DNA from: an uncultured Bacteroides sp. | GTDB lineage: Bacteria > Bacteroidota > Bacteroidia > Bacteroidales > Bacteroidaceae | Length of the DNA stretch: 64,000 nt | Direction: 5' to 3' | Assembly (NCBI GenBank): GCA_949289295.1 | Contig: CASENM010000051.1 | Location: 62,001-126,000 of the forward strand | Program-made: the position numbers and the translations under genes | Notes under the pieces: generated by a model | The model's input: only the letters and a program-made list of their open reading frames with translations | Told to the model about the DNA's origin: nothing | Database searches by the model: none | Shown here: one piece after another, positions 34,807-44,146 of the stretch | How the letters are laid out: every line of letters begins with the position of its first letter | Numbering within the stretch: the first letter of the stretch is position 1

Positions 34807-35394
34807 ATGGAACTGAACATACAAATACCTGACCATACATCCGACATCTTCGACTATCTGCAGAAAGGGCTGTTCATCTGCTCAAACAGCTGCAACGAGT
34901 CGGTGAAAGACATGTATGAAACGATTGACGACAATTTCGAGGCCCTCTCGCTCTATTTTGCACAAATAGGCTATACCTTGGAACGCGGGAACGAATATTT
35001 CTATTTCTCGCGGACAGAACCCCGGACCACCCTTGAACAGAAAATCCTGCGTGCCTATTACTGGATTGACGTGCTCGACCTGTTCAAGACCTACGACGAA
35101 ACCTTCGGCGCGGGCTGCCGCTTCCAGCCGGAACAGATACTGGTGGAAGCCAACCTCAACGTGGTGCTCCAGAACAAGCTGGACGGAATGAGGAAACATT
35201 TTTCCGACCGGGACGTGCGCAAGGATGTACTCGACAACATCATCCGGCAGCTCACCAAAGAATCGTTCATCGAGCTGGAGAACGAAAACACCAACACCTA
35301 TAAGGCGACAAGTGCATGGCACTATCTGGAAAGACTGATTGAAAGCATCCGAATTTACGACGAAACAGAAGAAGAAAATGAGAAACCTGAATAG
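34807..35394 (+). CDS. MksE/JetB-like subunit of an SMC complex (DUF4194-type)
   Basis: 195 residues. The winged-helix-like protein shows YLQKGLFICSNSCNESVKDMY, LSLYFAQIGYTLERGNEYFYFS, YWIDVLDLFKTYDETF and a C-terminal WHYLERLIESIRIYDE, close in size and layout to the MukE/MksE/JetB (DUF4194) subunits that clamp the kleisin. It ends 17 bases inside the next gene, the SMC ATPase, which is the arrangement typical of these operons. It follows the kleisin-like gene after a 95-base gap with the mini-hairpin repeat. Confidence 0.75.
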   Translation: MELNIQIPDHTSDIFDYLQKGLFICSNSCNESVKDMYETIDDNFEALSLYFAQIGYTLERGNEYFYFSRTEPRTTLEQKILRAYYWIDVLDLFKTYDETFGAGCRFQPEQILVEANLNVVLQNKLDGMRKHFSDRDVRKDVLDNIIRQLTKESFIELENENTNTYKATSAWHYLERLIESIRIYDETEEENEKPE

Positions 35395-38300
35395 AATCAT
35401 ATTTATCAACAGCGCAAACATTTCATACGCCGACGACATTTACCTGGACGGGAACGTGCATTTCATCGGCACCCAAGGAGTGGGGAAAAGTACGGTACTG
35501 CGCGCCATTCTTTTTTTCTACAACGCCGACACCCAGAAACTGGGCATTCCGGTAGAAAAACAGAGCTATACGGAATATTATTTCCCCTATTCCAACTCAT
35601 ACATCATCTATGAAGTGGCTACCGGCCGGGGAGCTTTCTGCATCCTGAGCTTCAAGTCGATGGGGCGCGTGTGCTACCGCTTCATTGATTCTCCCTACCG
35701 CAAGGAGTTCTTCATCGACGAGACCCGTACAGCCTACAGCGGCACCGACCGTATCCGCGCGGCACTCGACCAGTACGACGTAGATTATTCACGCATCATC
35801 TATACCTACGATGAATACCGCAACATCCTCTATGGCAACGGCACGGACCCCGACATGAGCCGCTATTCGCTCATGGAGAGCAAACAGTACCAGAATATTC
35901 CGCGCACAATCCAAAATGTGCTCCTGAACTCGAAACTCGACGCCGAGTTTATCAAGAAGACCATCATCTCGTCCATCAACGAAGACGAGACAGGAATCGA
36001 CCTCAACACCTACAAGGAGCATCTCAAGAATTTTGAAACCCGTCTGCACGACATCGAAGAATTCCAGAAACGGGAGACACAGAAGCAGGCGAAAGAGATT
36101 GTCATGCTTTCGCAACAGGTTTCACGCCAGCAGGCGGCTCTCCTGCAGGGATGCCGCGAACTGGCCGCCGCCTACCGCAAGTCGGTCAGCCTGCTTCCGC
36201 AATGGAACGAAAAGAAGCAGCAGGCGGAAACCGAACGGGGCCGGTTCATTGCCCGCAGACAGGAACTGCAAGAACAGTCACGCCGGAGGAGCGACAAGAT
36301 GCAGGAAGAACTGGCCGTATTGAACAACGAACTCCAGAAAGCGCTGAAGAAGCAGGAAGAATATGAACTGCTGCAAATCGAACCGGCCATCGAACGCGCG
36401 GCACGCGAAGACGAATGGAAGAACCGCCGGCAAGGCTTACTGGAAGAGCAGCGTATCCTCACTTCGCACTATACGGAAATATCCACCAAATACAAATCGC
36501 TCATCCAAAGTCTCGAACGGCAATGGAACAAAATCCACGAAGCGAAAATACGCCAGCTGGAGGACTTGAACAATACGTGCAATTCACGCATCGGGCAGGC
36601 ACGGCAGCAATATGAAGATGCCACCGAGGCCGTCTACCGGAAATACGAGGAACTTTCGCTCCGGCTCCACCCTGAAAAGAGTGACAGGCAGAATGAACTT
36701 ACCGCCATTGACTATCAGATGAAGCTCTGCCGGAAAGAACGGTACTTCGAGGAAGAACAGGAGGAACTGAAACACCGTATACAGTCATATACCGGACTAC
36801 ATGCCAACAAGCAGAACCGCATGGACAATTCGCAGCTGGCCATCAAGGAGCTGACTCTGCAATGGGAAGAAGAGCTGCAAAGGGGAAACAAGCAGAAGGA
36901 AGATGCCCTGTCACAGTTGCAGTCCGAACTGCTCCGGCTCCGCCCACGTATGGAAGAGCTGGATACATTCCTGAAAAACAGCAGACGTACGCTGCAGGGA
37001 TGGCTGAAAGAACACAAAAGAGGTTGGGAGGACAATATCGGAAAGTTGTGCGACGAATCGATTCTCTGGCAGACCGATCTCGAACCGCAGCTCGCCGATG
37101 AGGGGGGGAACTCATTCTATGGAATCACTCTCTCGCTGGATGCCGTTGAACACCATATCAAATCCATCAACGACTATCAGGCGGAAAAGGATGCCGGAGA
37201 AGCGCGCCTGAAAAAAATCGCTTCGGCCATACAACAGCTGCAAAAAGAGAAGGAAGCTCTTGCCGAACAGCTCAAGGCCAAATACCAGCCTAAAATCAAG
37301 GAGCAGAAAGACATCATCAGTCTGCAGGAATATGAGCAGGAAAAGCTGGAGCAGCAATATCAGCAGGACATGCTTGACCTGGAGGAATGGAAAAAGAGGG
37401 CGGAAGAGGAATGCCGCCGCAAACTGGACGAGCTGGAACAGAAGAAAGGCAGACTGCAGACTGAGCTGCGGCTGACGGAAGAAAAGTTGAACAACCTGAA
37501 CCGGGAAAAAAGCGATGAACTCAACCGGCTGAAACAGGAATGGAACGAACTGCAGCAACGGGTGGTACAGGAAAAAGACCGCATGGCCGAAACTGTCCGG
37601 AAAGAAGACAAAGATGAAGAGGAACGTATCCGGAAAGAGAAATCAGAATACGAACAGCAAATGAAGCAGGAACTACATTCGCAAGGAGCGGATACGGAAC
37701 GTCTGCAACAAATCGCAGGACAGCTGGAGGAGATTGACCGGGAACTGCTGTTCATCAAAGACCATGCGGCACTGATTATCGAATACCGAAAGGACAAGCG
37801 TGACCTGATTGACCATATCCCGGAATGGAAAAGGAAGCAGACGGAACTGAAACAGAATCTCCACCGGGAAAAAGAAGAACTGAAGAAAGAAACTGCCGTC
37901 CTGCAGGAACAAATCGAACGGTTGGACAGGGAAGTGGCGCAGGCCGGACAAGAGGCTTCACGGCTGGAGGCCGACCAAGAGGCTTACAAGAAGATTGCGG
38001 CCTACAACTGGTACAAGGCGCATCAGGATGTCTTCAGCGACGAATATTCCCTGCATGACACGACCGTGCAAAAATCGTGCGTGGAACTGATTGCCGAATT
38101 GAGCCGGGCAGACAACCAGTATCTCACACTCCAGAACCGTCTGCGAAAGGAGGTGAATCTCTTCACCGGACATTTTGACGAGGACAACACATTCAAGTTC
38201 CAGACTCACTTCGCCGACGACTGGGAGTACATACGTTTTGCAGATGAACTGTCGGACTTTGTGGAAGAAAACAAGATCAGCGAGTTTGTACGCCGTATCA

Positions 38301-39034
38301 ACAATGAACATTCCGACATCTTCAAGCGCATCAGTATGGATGCTTCGATGCTGACCGCTTCTGAAGACGACATCCAGCATCTCATCGGTATGGTGAACAA
38401 AGGATTCGAGACATGTAATTTCGTGGGAGTCATCCAATGCATCGAAATGAAAGTGGAAGAAAGCGGCAACCGGGTAGTGAACTGTCTGCGTGCCATCCAC
38501 AAATATTACACGGAACATGCGTATGACCTTACCCCGGACACCAACCTGTTTTCTTCTGAGAACGAACAGCTGGTGAAACAGGAGGCGATTGCTCTGCTGC
38601 GCAATTTCATCAAGGAAATCCATGCCTACCGCTACGAAAGTATCCGCTTGTATGATTCGTTCGAGCTCCGTTTCCGTATCATTGAGAACGACAATGATAC
38701 GGGGTTTGTAGAAAAGCTCTCGAACGTAGGTTCTGAGGGTACGGACATTCTGGTGAAAGCCATGATCAACATCATGCTGCTGAATGTATTCAAGGAAGGG
38801 GCTTCGCGGAAATTCAAGGATTTCAAGCTTCATTGCATGATGGACGAAATCGGGAAACTGCATCCGAACAACGTGAACGGTATTCTGAAGTTCGCCAATG
38901 ACCGGAATATCATCCTGATTAACGGTTCGCCCACCGAACTGAACCGCGACGCGTACAAACATGTATATCTACTCACGAAAAGTGCACAGAGTAAAACCCG
39001 CATCGTACGTCTGATTTCTGACCAGAAACTGTAG
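35378..39034 (+). CDS. MksB/JetC-like SMC-family ATPase
   Basis: 1218 residues. Walker A is GTQGVGKST (31-39), with the following YNADTQKLG and a basic head region. Long Gln/Glu/Lys-rich coiled coil runs from about 210 to 530 and 610 to 880, split by a compact hinge-like part near 545-605 (GWEDNIGKLCDES and SFYGITLSLDAVEHH). The C-terminal head has the signature-like SNVGSEGTDILVK (from 1115) and Walker B CMMDEIGKL (D1156, E1157), then an INGSPTEL switch region. This is the MukB/MksB/JetC layout: two head halves joined by an antiparallel coil. It should compact or extrude DNA using ATP. ATG 35378 overlaps the MksE/JetB-like gene; upstream in-frame codons lie inside that gene. Confidence 0.88.
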   Translation: MRNLNRIIFINSANISYADDIYLDGNVHFIGTQGVGKSTVLRAILFFYNADTQKLGIPVEKQSYTEYYFPYSNSYIIYEVATGRGAFCILSFKSMGRVCYRFIDSPYRKEFFIDETRTAYSGTDRIRAALDQYDVDYSRIIYTYDEYRNILYGNGTDPDMSRYSLMESKQYQNIPRTIQNVLLNSKLDAEFIKKTIISSINEDETGIDLNTYKEHLKNFETRLHDIEEFQKRETQKQAKEIVMLSQQVSRQQAALLQGCRELAAAYRKSVSLLPQWNEKKQQAETERGRFIARRQELQEQSRRRSDKMQEELAVLNNELQKALKKQEEYELLQIEPAIERAAREDEWKNRRQGLLEEQRILTSHYTEISTKYKSLIQSLERQWNKIHEAKIRQLEDLNNTCNSRIGQARQQYEDATEAVYRKYEELSLRLHPEKSDRQNELTAIDYQMKLCRKERYFEEEQEELKHRIQSYTGLHANKQNRMDNSQLAIKELTLQWEEELQRGNKQKEDALSQLQSELLRLRPRMEELDTFLKNSRRTLQGWLKEHKRGWEDNIGKLCDESILWQTDLEPQLADEGGNSFYGITLSLDAVEHHIKSINDYQAEKDAGEARLKKIASAIQQLQKEKEALAEQLKAKYQPKIKEQKDIISLQEYEQEKLEQQYQQDMLDLEEWKKRAEEECRRKLDELEQKKGRLQTELRLTEEKLNNLNREKSDELNRLKQEWNELQQRVVQEKDRMAETVRKEDKDEEERIRKEKSEYEQQMKQELHSQGADTERLQQIAGQLEEIDRELLFIKDHAALIIEYRKDKRDLIDHIPEWKRKQTELKQNLHREKEELKKETAVLQEQIERLDREVAQAGQEASRLEADQEAYKKIAAYNWYKAHQDVFSDEYSLHDTTVQKSCVELIAELSRADNQYLTLQNRLRKEVNLFTGHFDEDNTFKFQTHFADDWEYIRFADELSDFVEENKISEFVRRINNEHSDIFKRISMDASMLTASEDDIQHLIGMVNKGFETCNFVGVIQCIEMKVEESGNRVVNCLRAIHKYYTEHAYDLTPDTNLFSSENEQLVKQEAIALLRNFIKEIHAYRYESIRLYDSFELRFRIIENDNDTGFVEKLSNVGSEGTDILVKAMINIMLLNVFKEGASRKFKDFKLHCMMDEIGKLHPNNVNGILKFANDRNIILINGSPTELNRDAYKHVYLLTKSAQSKTRIVRLISDQKL

Positions 39035-39158
39035 GAAGTTAACAGTAACGACGAACAGCCATATCTTGCAGGAGTGGGAATTGCCCGCCCGAATGCATCC
39101 GCACAGATGTTTCCGGGCAGGCGGCCCTTGCTCTACAGGAAAAATTATTCATTTAAAT

Positions 39159-41555
39159 TCATTCCGTTTTTATCGAGTCGGCCGGGTTCGCGCGGGCGGT
39201 CCGGAAGTTCTGTATGGTAACGGTTGTCTGCGTGATGAGCGCCACCACCACAAGAGCCAGCGCAAACACCCACCACGACATACTGACGCGCACACTGAAA
39301 CTTTTCAGCCACTCATTTACCGCATAATAAGCTGCCGGCACAGACAAGATAAAGCATATCACCACAATACGCAGATAGATACGGTTGAACATCCAGAGAA
39401 TCTCACCCGTGGAAGCTCCGAACACCTTCCTGATACCGATTTCCTTCCTACGGTATTCCGCCTCGAATATGACCAGTCCGAACACGCCCACCAACGAAAT
39501 CAGGATAGCCAGCACACTGAACAGCGTCACGATATGCTGCTGGTCGGCCTCTTTCTGGTAGAGCGAGGCGTAGACCCTGTCGAAGAATTCCACGTCGATG
39601 GAATAGCCCTCGAAATTCCGCTCCAACGCCTCACGCACATGCGCCAGCGCGGCGTCCATATCGCTCCCCGCCTTCACGCGGATATAGGCGTACTGCAGCT
39701 TCAGCGAGTCGAACACCGGATTGGTGACGAACACGAAAGGCACGTCGTCCGCCTTGTGCAGGGAGGTAAGCTGCAGGTTGTTCACATAGCCCACCACCGA
39801 AGCCTGCTTCCCCCACGGATTGAAGTCGAACGTCTCGCCCACGGGGATGCCCATCATCTCCTTCGCGTTGCGTGTAGCAACGAAGTTCAGCCGTCCGGTC
39901 CGGATGGAGTCGTTCGGAAGGAAGCCGCGCCCCTCCTCCACCTTGATGCCCATCGTGGAAAGGAAGTTGGGTGTCACGTTGATCAGGAACGCCCCCGCCT
40001 CCTTGTCCTTGTATTCCAGCGGATAGGTGCTGTACACGTTCATGCCTCCCAGTTTCACATTCGCATAAGCCACATCAGCTATCTCGGCACATCCTTTCAG
40101 CTGGTGGTCGAATCCCTGATACATGGAGCTTGTGACAGGAAGTCCCGGCAGGGCGGCTATCAGAAGCTGGTCGCGGTCCACGCCCAGCTCATACCGCCGC
40201 ATGTAGTTGTTCTGCATCCAGATGAACGCGGTGACGATGATCAGCACGAGCGAGATGACATACTGGAATCCGATGAGGCACGTACGCAGACGCTTCCCCT
40301 TCCCCGAAAGCGCGAAGTTGCCCTTCAGCATCATGGCGGGAGGGAAGGAAGTCATGTAGAACGCGGGATAGAGTCCGGCCAACGCGCCCACCGCCAACGA
40401 AATCACGCCGCTCAGCGCCACGGGCTTCCAATAAAGCACGAGCGAGGGCGTGAAATGAAGGAAGTCGAGACCGCCCGTGCGGCCCAGACAGGCCACCAGC
40501 GCCAGCGAGAGCAGCCATGCGAGGAACGCGATGCTCACCGACTCGCACACCAGACCGAGACGCAGCGTGCCGACAGGGCTTCCGAGCACCTTTTGCGTGT
40601 TGATGCTCCGGATGCGCATCGGGGTGAGCGCCGTGCTGAAATTGATCAGGTTGACCGCCGCCACCAGAATGATCAGCAGGGCGATGCTGACCAGCAGATA
40701 CAGGTCCTGGCGGCTTCCGGTCCTCAGAAAGTCGTTGCCTTTATACTCATAGTAGACATCGGGCAGCGGAAGGACGTACGCCTCGAAAACGGACTCCGAG
40801 TCGTCCTTCAGACGTTCGTTCACCCCCGCCTTGTCCATCTGGATCCGGATGTCCTCGGGAGTCACGCCCGGCTTCAGGCGGAGGAATCCGCAGAAGTTGT
40901 AACTCAGCCAGTGGTCCTTCTGGATGTCGTTCATGCGGATGAAAAGCGGATTGTCGGCAAACTGGGAGTTCTCCGGGAAGTCCTTGTAGACTCCGCACAC
41001 GCGGTATCGGATGACATCCTCGTCAGACACCCAGCAGTCGCCGTTCCGGTACACATACGACCCCACGGCGTTCCCTTCGGGGAAGAACCTGCGCGCCATG
41101 CTTTCCGACATCAGCATCCCGTCGGGAGCGTCCATCCCCTCGGCGTTGCCTTCCACAAACTCCATCCCCACCGTCTGCGCGAAGCTTTTGTAGACGGCGT
41201 ATGGCTCCTCCATGAAATAGGAGGGGTTGTCGGGATCGGTGCAGAAAGCCACCTTCCCCCACGACTTGGCGAAAATGCTTCCGCACTCCACTCCGGGGAC
41301 GCGCTCGATCACATAGTCGATCATCCCTCGGGGAAGGATGGCCCCGAAGTACGAAGGGCCGCCGTCGATGTGCGTGTCGAGCATCACCACCCTCCCGGCG
41401 TCGGGATAACAGGTGTCGAAGCTGCGCTCATAGCCCACTTTCATCATGATGACCACGAAGGCGGCGAAAGCCCCCGACATCCCCAGCAGATTGAGCGACG
41501 AAGCGAGCCGGAAACGCCCCAATGTATAAAACAGGTTTCTGACAATCGTATTCAT
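39159..41555 (-). CDS. MacB-like ABC permease 3 of the efflux cluster
   Basis: 798 residues with the MacB/FtsX two-half layout: N-terminal helix LASSLNLLGMSGAFAAFVVI, periplasmic domain, three middle helices, a second extracytoplasmic domain, and three C-terminal helices (LFSVLAILISLVGVFGLVIFE, then EYRRKEIGIRKVFGAS, the cytosolic coupling segment). It ends NPADSIKTE. It is the last gene of a minus-strand row with two related permeases, GIN lipoprotein, adaptor and TolC. No nucleotide-binding domain is fused or encoded nearby. The substrate is unknown. Confidence 0.88.
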   Translation of the reverse strand: MNTIVRNLFYTLGRFRLASSLNLLGMSGAFAAFVVIMMKVGYERSFDTCYPDAGRVVMLDTHIDGGPSYFGAILPRGMIDYVIERVPGVECGSIFAKSWGKVAFCTDPDNPSYFMEEPYAVYKSFAQTVGMEFVEGNAEGMDAPDGMLMSESMARRFFPEGNAVGSYVYRNGDCWVSDEDVIRYRVCGVYKDFPENSQFADNPLFIRMNDIQKDHWLSYNFCGFLRLKPGVTPEDIRIQMDKAGVNERLKDDSESVFEAYVLPLPDVYYEYKGNDFLRTGSRQDLYLLVSIALLIILVAAVNLINFSTALTPMRIRSINTQKVLGSPVGTLRLGLVCESVSIAFLAWLLSLALVACLGRTGGLDFLHFTPSLVLYWKPVALSGVISLAVGALAGLYPAFYMTSFPPAMMLKGNFALSGKGKRLRTCLIGFQYVISLVLIIVTAFIWMQNNYMRRYELGVDRDQLLIAALPGLPVTSSMYQGFDHQLKGCAEIADVAYANVKLGGMNVYSTYPLEYKDKEAGAFLINVTPNFLSTMGIKVEEGRGFLPNDSIRTGRLNFVATRNAKEMMGIPVGETFDFNPWGKQASVVGYVNNLQLTSLHKADDVPFVFVTNPVFDSLKLQYAYIRVKAGSDMDAALAHVREALERNFEGYSIDVEFFDRVYASLYQKEADQQHIVTLFSVLAILISLVGVFGLVIFEAEYRRKEIGIRKVFGASTGEILWMFNRIYLRIVVICFILSVPAAYYAVNEWLKSFSVRVSMSWWVFALALVVVALITQTTVTIQNFRTARANPADSIKTE

Positions 41556-41561
41556 ACTTTA

Positions 41562-41672
41562 AACAATTAATAATTAACAGTTAATAATGAAGAATGAGGA
41601 ATGAAGAACGGATGGCGGCACCCACTCTTAATTATTCATTATTAATTCATTCTTCACTCCTCATTCTTCATT
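41562..41672. repeat. AT-rich repeat with GAAGAATGAGGAATGAAGAA inverted arms
   Basis: The gap between two permease genes is almost entirely repeat. A TTAATAATTAACAG word leads to AATGAAGAATGAGGAATG, and a near-perfect reverse complement follows after about 18 bases (to 41672). It forms a long hairpin between co-directional genes; the right end touches the stop of the upstream permease. Confidence 0.65.
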
Positions 41673-41676
41673 TAAT

Positions 41677-44046
41677 TCATTCCGTCTTTATCGAGCTGGC
41701 CGGGTTCTCGCTGGCCGTGCGCCAGCTCTGCACCGTCACCGTAAGCAGCGTGACACAGGTCACCACAAGGAACGAGGCGAGGAAGATCCACGCGCGTATG
41801 GGGGTCTTCTCGGCAAACCCTTCCAGCCAATGATGGCCGATCCACCAGCCGAAGGGAGCCGCCGCCACGAAGCACCCCAGCAATATATACAGGTAACGCC
41901 GGTTGAACATGCGGAGTATCTCGCCCGTGGTGCTCCCGAATATCTTGCGGATGCCGATCTCCTTCCGCCGGTACTCGCTCTCGAACATCGTCAGGCCGAA
42001 CACCCCGATCATGCTGATCACGATGGCGAGAAGGGAGAAAAGCAGAATCTGGCGGGTGAAGCGAAGCTCGTTGCGGTAGGCGTCGTCCAGCACGCGGTCC
42101 ATGAAGCGGAAGTTGAAGTCGTGGCCCGGAGTGAACTTCTCCATCGCCTTCTGGAGCGAGCGCACCACCTCCACCTTGTCCGTGCCGGCGGAGACGCGGA
42201 CGTTGACGGTCATCGGCCACCACATACTCTTGAGTTCCTTCCCGTACAGGATGAAAGCCATCGGACGCTCCTCGTTGTCGCTGCGGAACGTGGTGTATCT
42301 CACATTCTCGCAGAAGCCCACCAACTCGCACGGCAGCGTGCCGTCGCCGAAGTCCAGATCAGCCGGAGGCTCGCCAAGCGTGAGCCACGGATATTTCCTG
42401 TGCGCGGTCTCGTTGAAGATGAACGCGTTGGAGTCGGTCGGCTTGAACCCCCTCCCCTCGGTGATGCGGATGCCCATCACATCGAAATAACGATAGTCCA
42501 CCGGAAGAATGTCAGCGTTCACCATCTTGTCTCCTTCTCCCCATCCCCACGACATGTAGTCGTCGCCGGAACTGAGCACGAACTGCGACAAGGCCACGCC
42601 CTCCACTCCCGACACACGGGAAAGCTCGTCGACGACGGCATCCTGCCGCATGATGGCGTCCTGCGTCATCTCGCCCACCACAATGGCGTCGCGGGCATAA
42701 CCATAGTCGGACACACGGATGTACCGGCTCTGCGCATACATGATGCCGATGGCGATAACCAGCACAAACGACACGAAGAACTGCACGCAAACCAACGCCG
42801 TACGCAAACGCCGCCCCTTGGGCGACAGGCCGAACGAACCTTTCAGCACCAGCGCCGGAGGAAAAGACGTGACATAACGCGAAGGATACACGCCGGCCGC
42901 CACTCCCATGAACACGCTCAGCGCAGCCGTGGCCGACAGAAGGCCGGGATGTTTCCCCAGCGTCAGGTCGGCGGTCACCAGATCCTGCACTCCCGAATCG
43001 TGCAAAGCCAGAAGAAGCAGCAACGAGAGCAGGAAAGCGGAAACACTGACAAGCACCGACTCCCCCACAAGGCTCGCCCGGAGCGAACGGACAGACGCTC
43101 CCAGCACCTTCTGCGTGTTGATACTCTTGACGCGCGTGGGAGTCTCCGCAAGCGTAAAATTAAGGAAATTGATTACGGCGACCACGACAATCAGGAACGA
43201 CACGCACAGAAGAAGATACACCGTGGTGCGGCTCGTGCCGCCCGTCCCGGTGGAGAAATGCACCTCAGACAAGGGCACAAGACGGAAGAAATCCGTCCTC
43301 CCCTTCACCACGACCGTAGGTCCGAAAGGATCCATCTCAGCCGTTTTTTCCATGACCTTCCGCTGAATCTCGTCCGCCTGCGACGGATCGCTCAGACGCA
43401 CGTAACAGCGATAATTCCACGCATTCCAGTAATCCTTGTTGTCCCGGTCATGGCACGGCATGAATACGGGATTCCCCAGCTGGGTGTTCTCCGGAAAGTC
43501 CTTGTAGACACCTCCCACCACCAGCGGCTGGTTGTCCGCTTTTTTCCCGAAGAACACGGTTTTCCCCACCGCGTCCGCCGTGCCGAAAAAACGCAACGCC
43601 ATCGACTGCGAAATCAATATGTGGTCCTCCACATCGAGCGCGTCCGCGTTTCCGCACACCATTTCGGGACTGAACACGTCCACAAAATTCCCGAACCCTT
43701 TCTGCACCATCCCATGGAACAAGTGTCCGTCCACCTCGAAATCCGCTCCCATGTCCCAGTCCAGCAACGACATGGACTCGATATACGGAGAACTGCTTCT
43801 GACAAGCTGTTCGCAGAAAGGACGTGGCAAATTTGACTGCCATCCGTTGTCGTCTCCCTGATCGAACTCCAGCCGGTAAATCCTGTCGTAATCCTTGTAT
43901 CCCTTGTTGAAATTCAGATCGTAATCCACCTGCGTCATGATGACGAAGAACGAGGCGAAGGCGACGGCCAGACCCACGATGTTCAGCACACTAGCAGTAA
44001 AGAACCGCCGGAAGGTGTGCGTAAAGTTGCGTATCAGAGTTTTCAT
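41677..44046 (-). CDS. MacB-like ABC permease 2 of the efflux cluster
   Basis: 789 residues of the same family and layout as its neighbours. The first helix region is FTASVLNIVGLAVAFASFFVI, the coupling segment EYRRKEIGIRKIFGSTTGE and the end NPASSIKTE. The large periplasmic part contains the MacB-type beta/alpha repeats. ATG 44046 (MKTLIRNFTHTF) is used; an earlier TTG at 44058 is less likely. It probably forms a heterodimer or homodimer with an ATPase supplied from elsewhere. Confidence 0.88.
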   Translation of the reverse strand: MKTLIRNFTHTFRRFFTASVLNIVGLAVAFASFFVIMTQVDYDLNFNKGYKDYDRIYRLEFDQGDDNGWQSNLPRPFCEQLVRSSSPYIESMSLLDWDMGADFEVDGHLFHGMVQKGFGNFVDVFSPEMVCGNADALDVEDHILISQSMALRFFGTADAVGKTVFFGKKADNQPLVVGGVYKDFPENTQLGNPVFMPCHDRDNKDYWNAWNYRCYVRLSDPSQADEIQRKVMEKTAEMDPFGPTVVVKGRTDFFRLVPLSEVHFSTGTGGTSRTTVYLLLCVSFLIVVVAVINFLNFTLAETPTRVKSINTQKVLGASVRSLRASLVGESVLVSVSAFLLSLLLLLALHDSGVQDLVTADLTLGKHPGLLSATAALSVFMGVAAGVYPSRYVTSFPPALVLKGSFGLSPKGRRLRTALVCVQFFVSFVLVIAIGIMYAQSRYIRVSDYGYARDAIVVGEMTQDAIMRQDAVVDELSRVSGVEGVALSQFVLSSGDDYMSWGWGEGDKMVNADILPVDYRYFDVMGIRITEGRGFKPTDSNAFIFNETAHRKYPWLTLGEPPADLDFGDGTLPCELVGFCENVRYTTFRSDNEERPMAFILYGKELKSMWWPMTVNVRVSAGTDKVEVVRSLQKAMEKFTPGHDFNFRFMDRVLDDAYRNELRFTRQILLFSLLAIVISMIGVFGLTMFESEYRRKEIGIRKIFGSTTGEILRMFNRRYLYILLGCFVAAAPFGWWIGHHWLEGFAEKTPIRAWIFLASFLVVTCVTLLTVTVQSWRTASENPASSIKTE

Positions 44047-44054
44047 GTTGGCAA

Positions 44055-44145
44055 TCAATAGTTAATTAATAATTAATAGTTAAGAATAAATAACGGCATT
44101 CTTCATTTCCAGAAGTTCTTCATTCTTCATTCTTCATTTAAAATG
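44055..44145. repeat. AT-rich and TTCTTCATTC repeats between permeases 2 and 1
   Basis: TAATTAATAATTAATAGTTAAG-type words are followed by a string of TTCATTCTTCATTC words up to 44140. This is the same combination as at 41562-41672, but without the clear matching inverted arm. Confidence 0.55.
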
Positions 44146-44146
44146 T

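Noticed and set aside
39035..39158. A JetD-type nuclease gene after the SMC-like ATPase
   Set aside because: Only 124 bases separate the ATPase from a converging permease gene, and no open frame of suitable size is on either side; the 834-residue plus-strand frame here is an antisense shadow.
39066..41570. An 834-residue plus-strand open frame
   Set aside because: It lies opposite a conserved MacB-like permease, is rich in His, Arg and Gln as expected of antisense frames, and has no recognisable domain. The 668-residue frame at 41830-43836 fails for the same reason.
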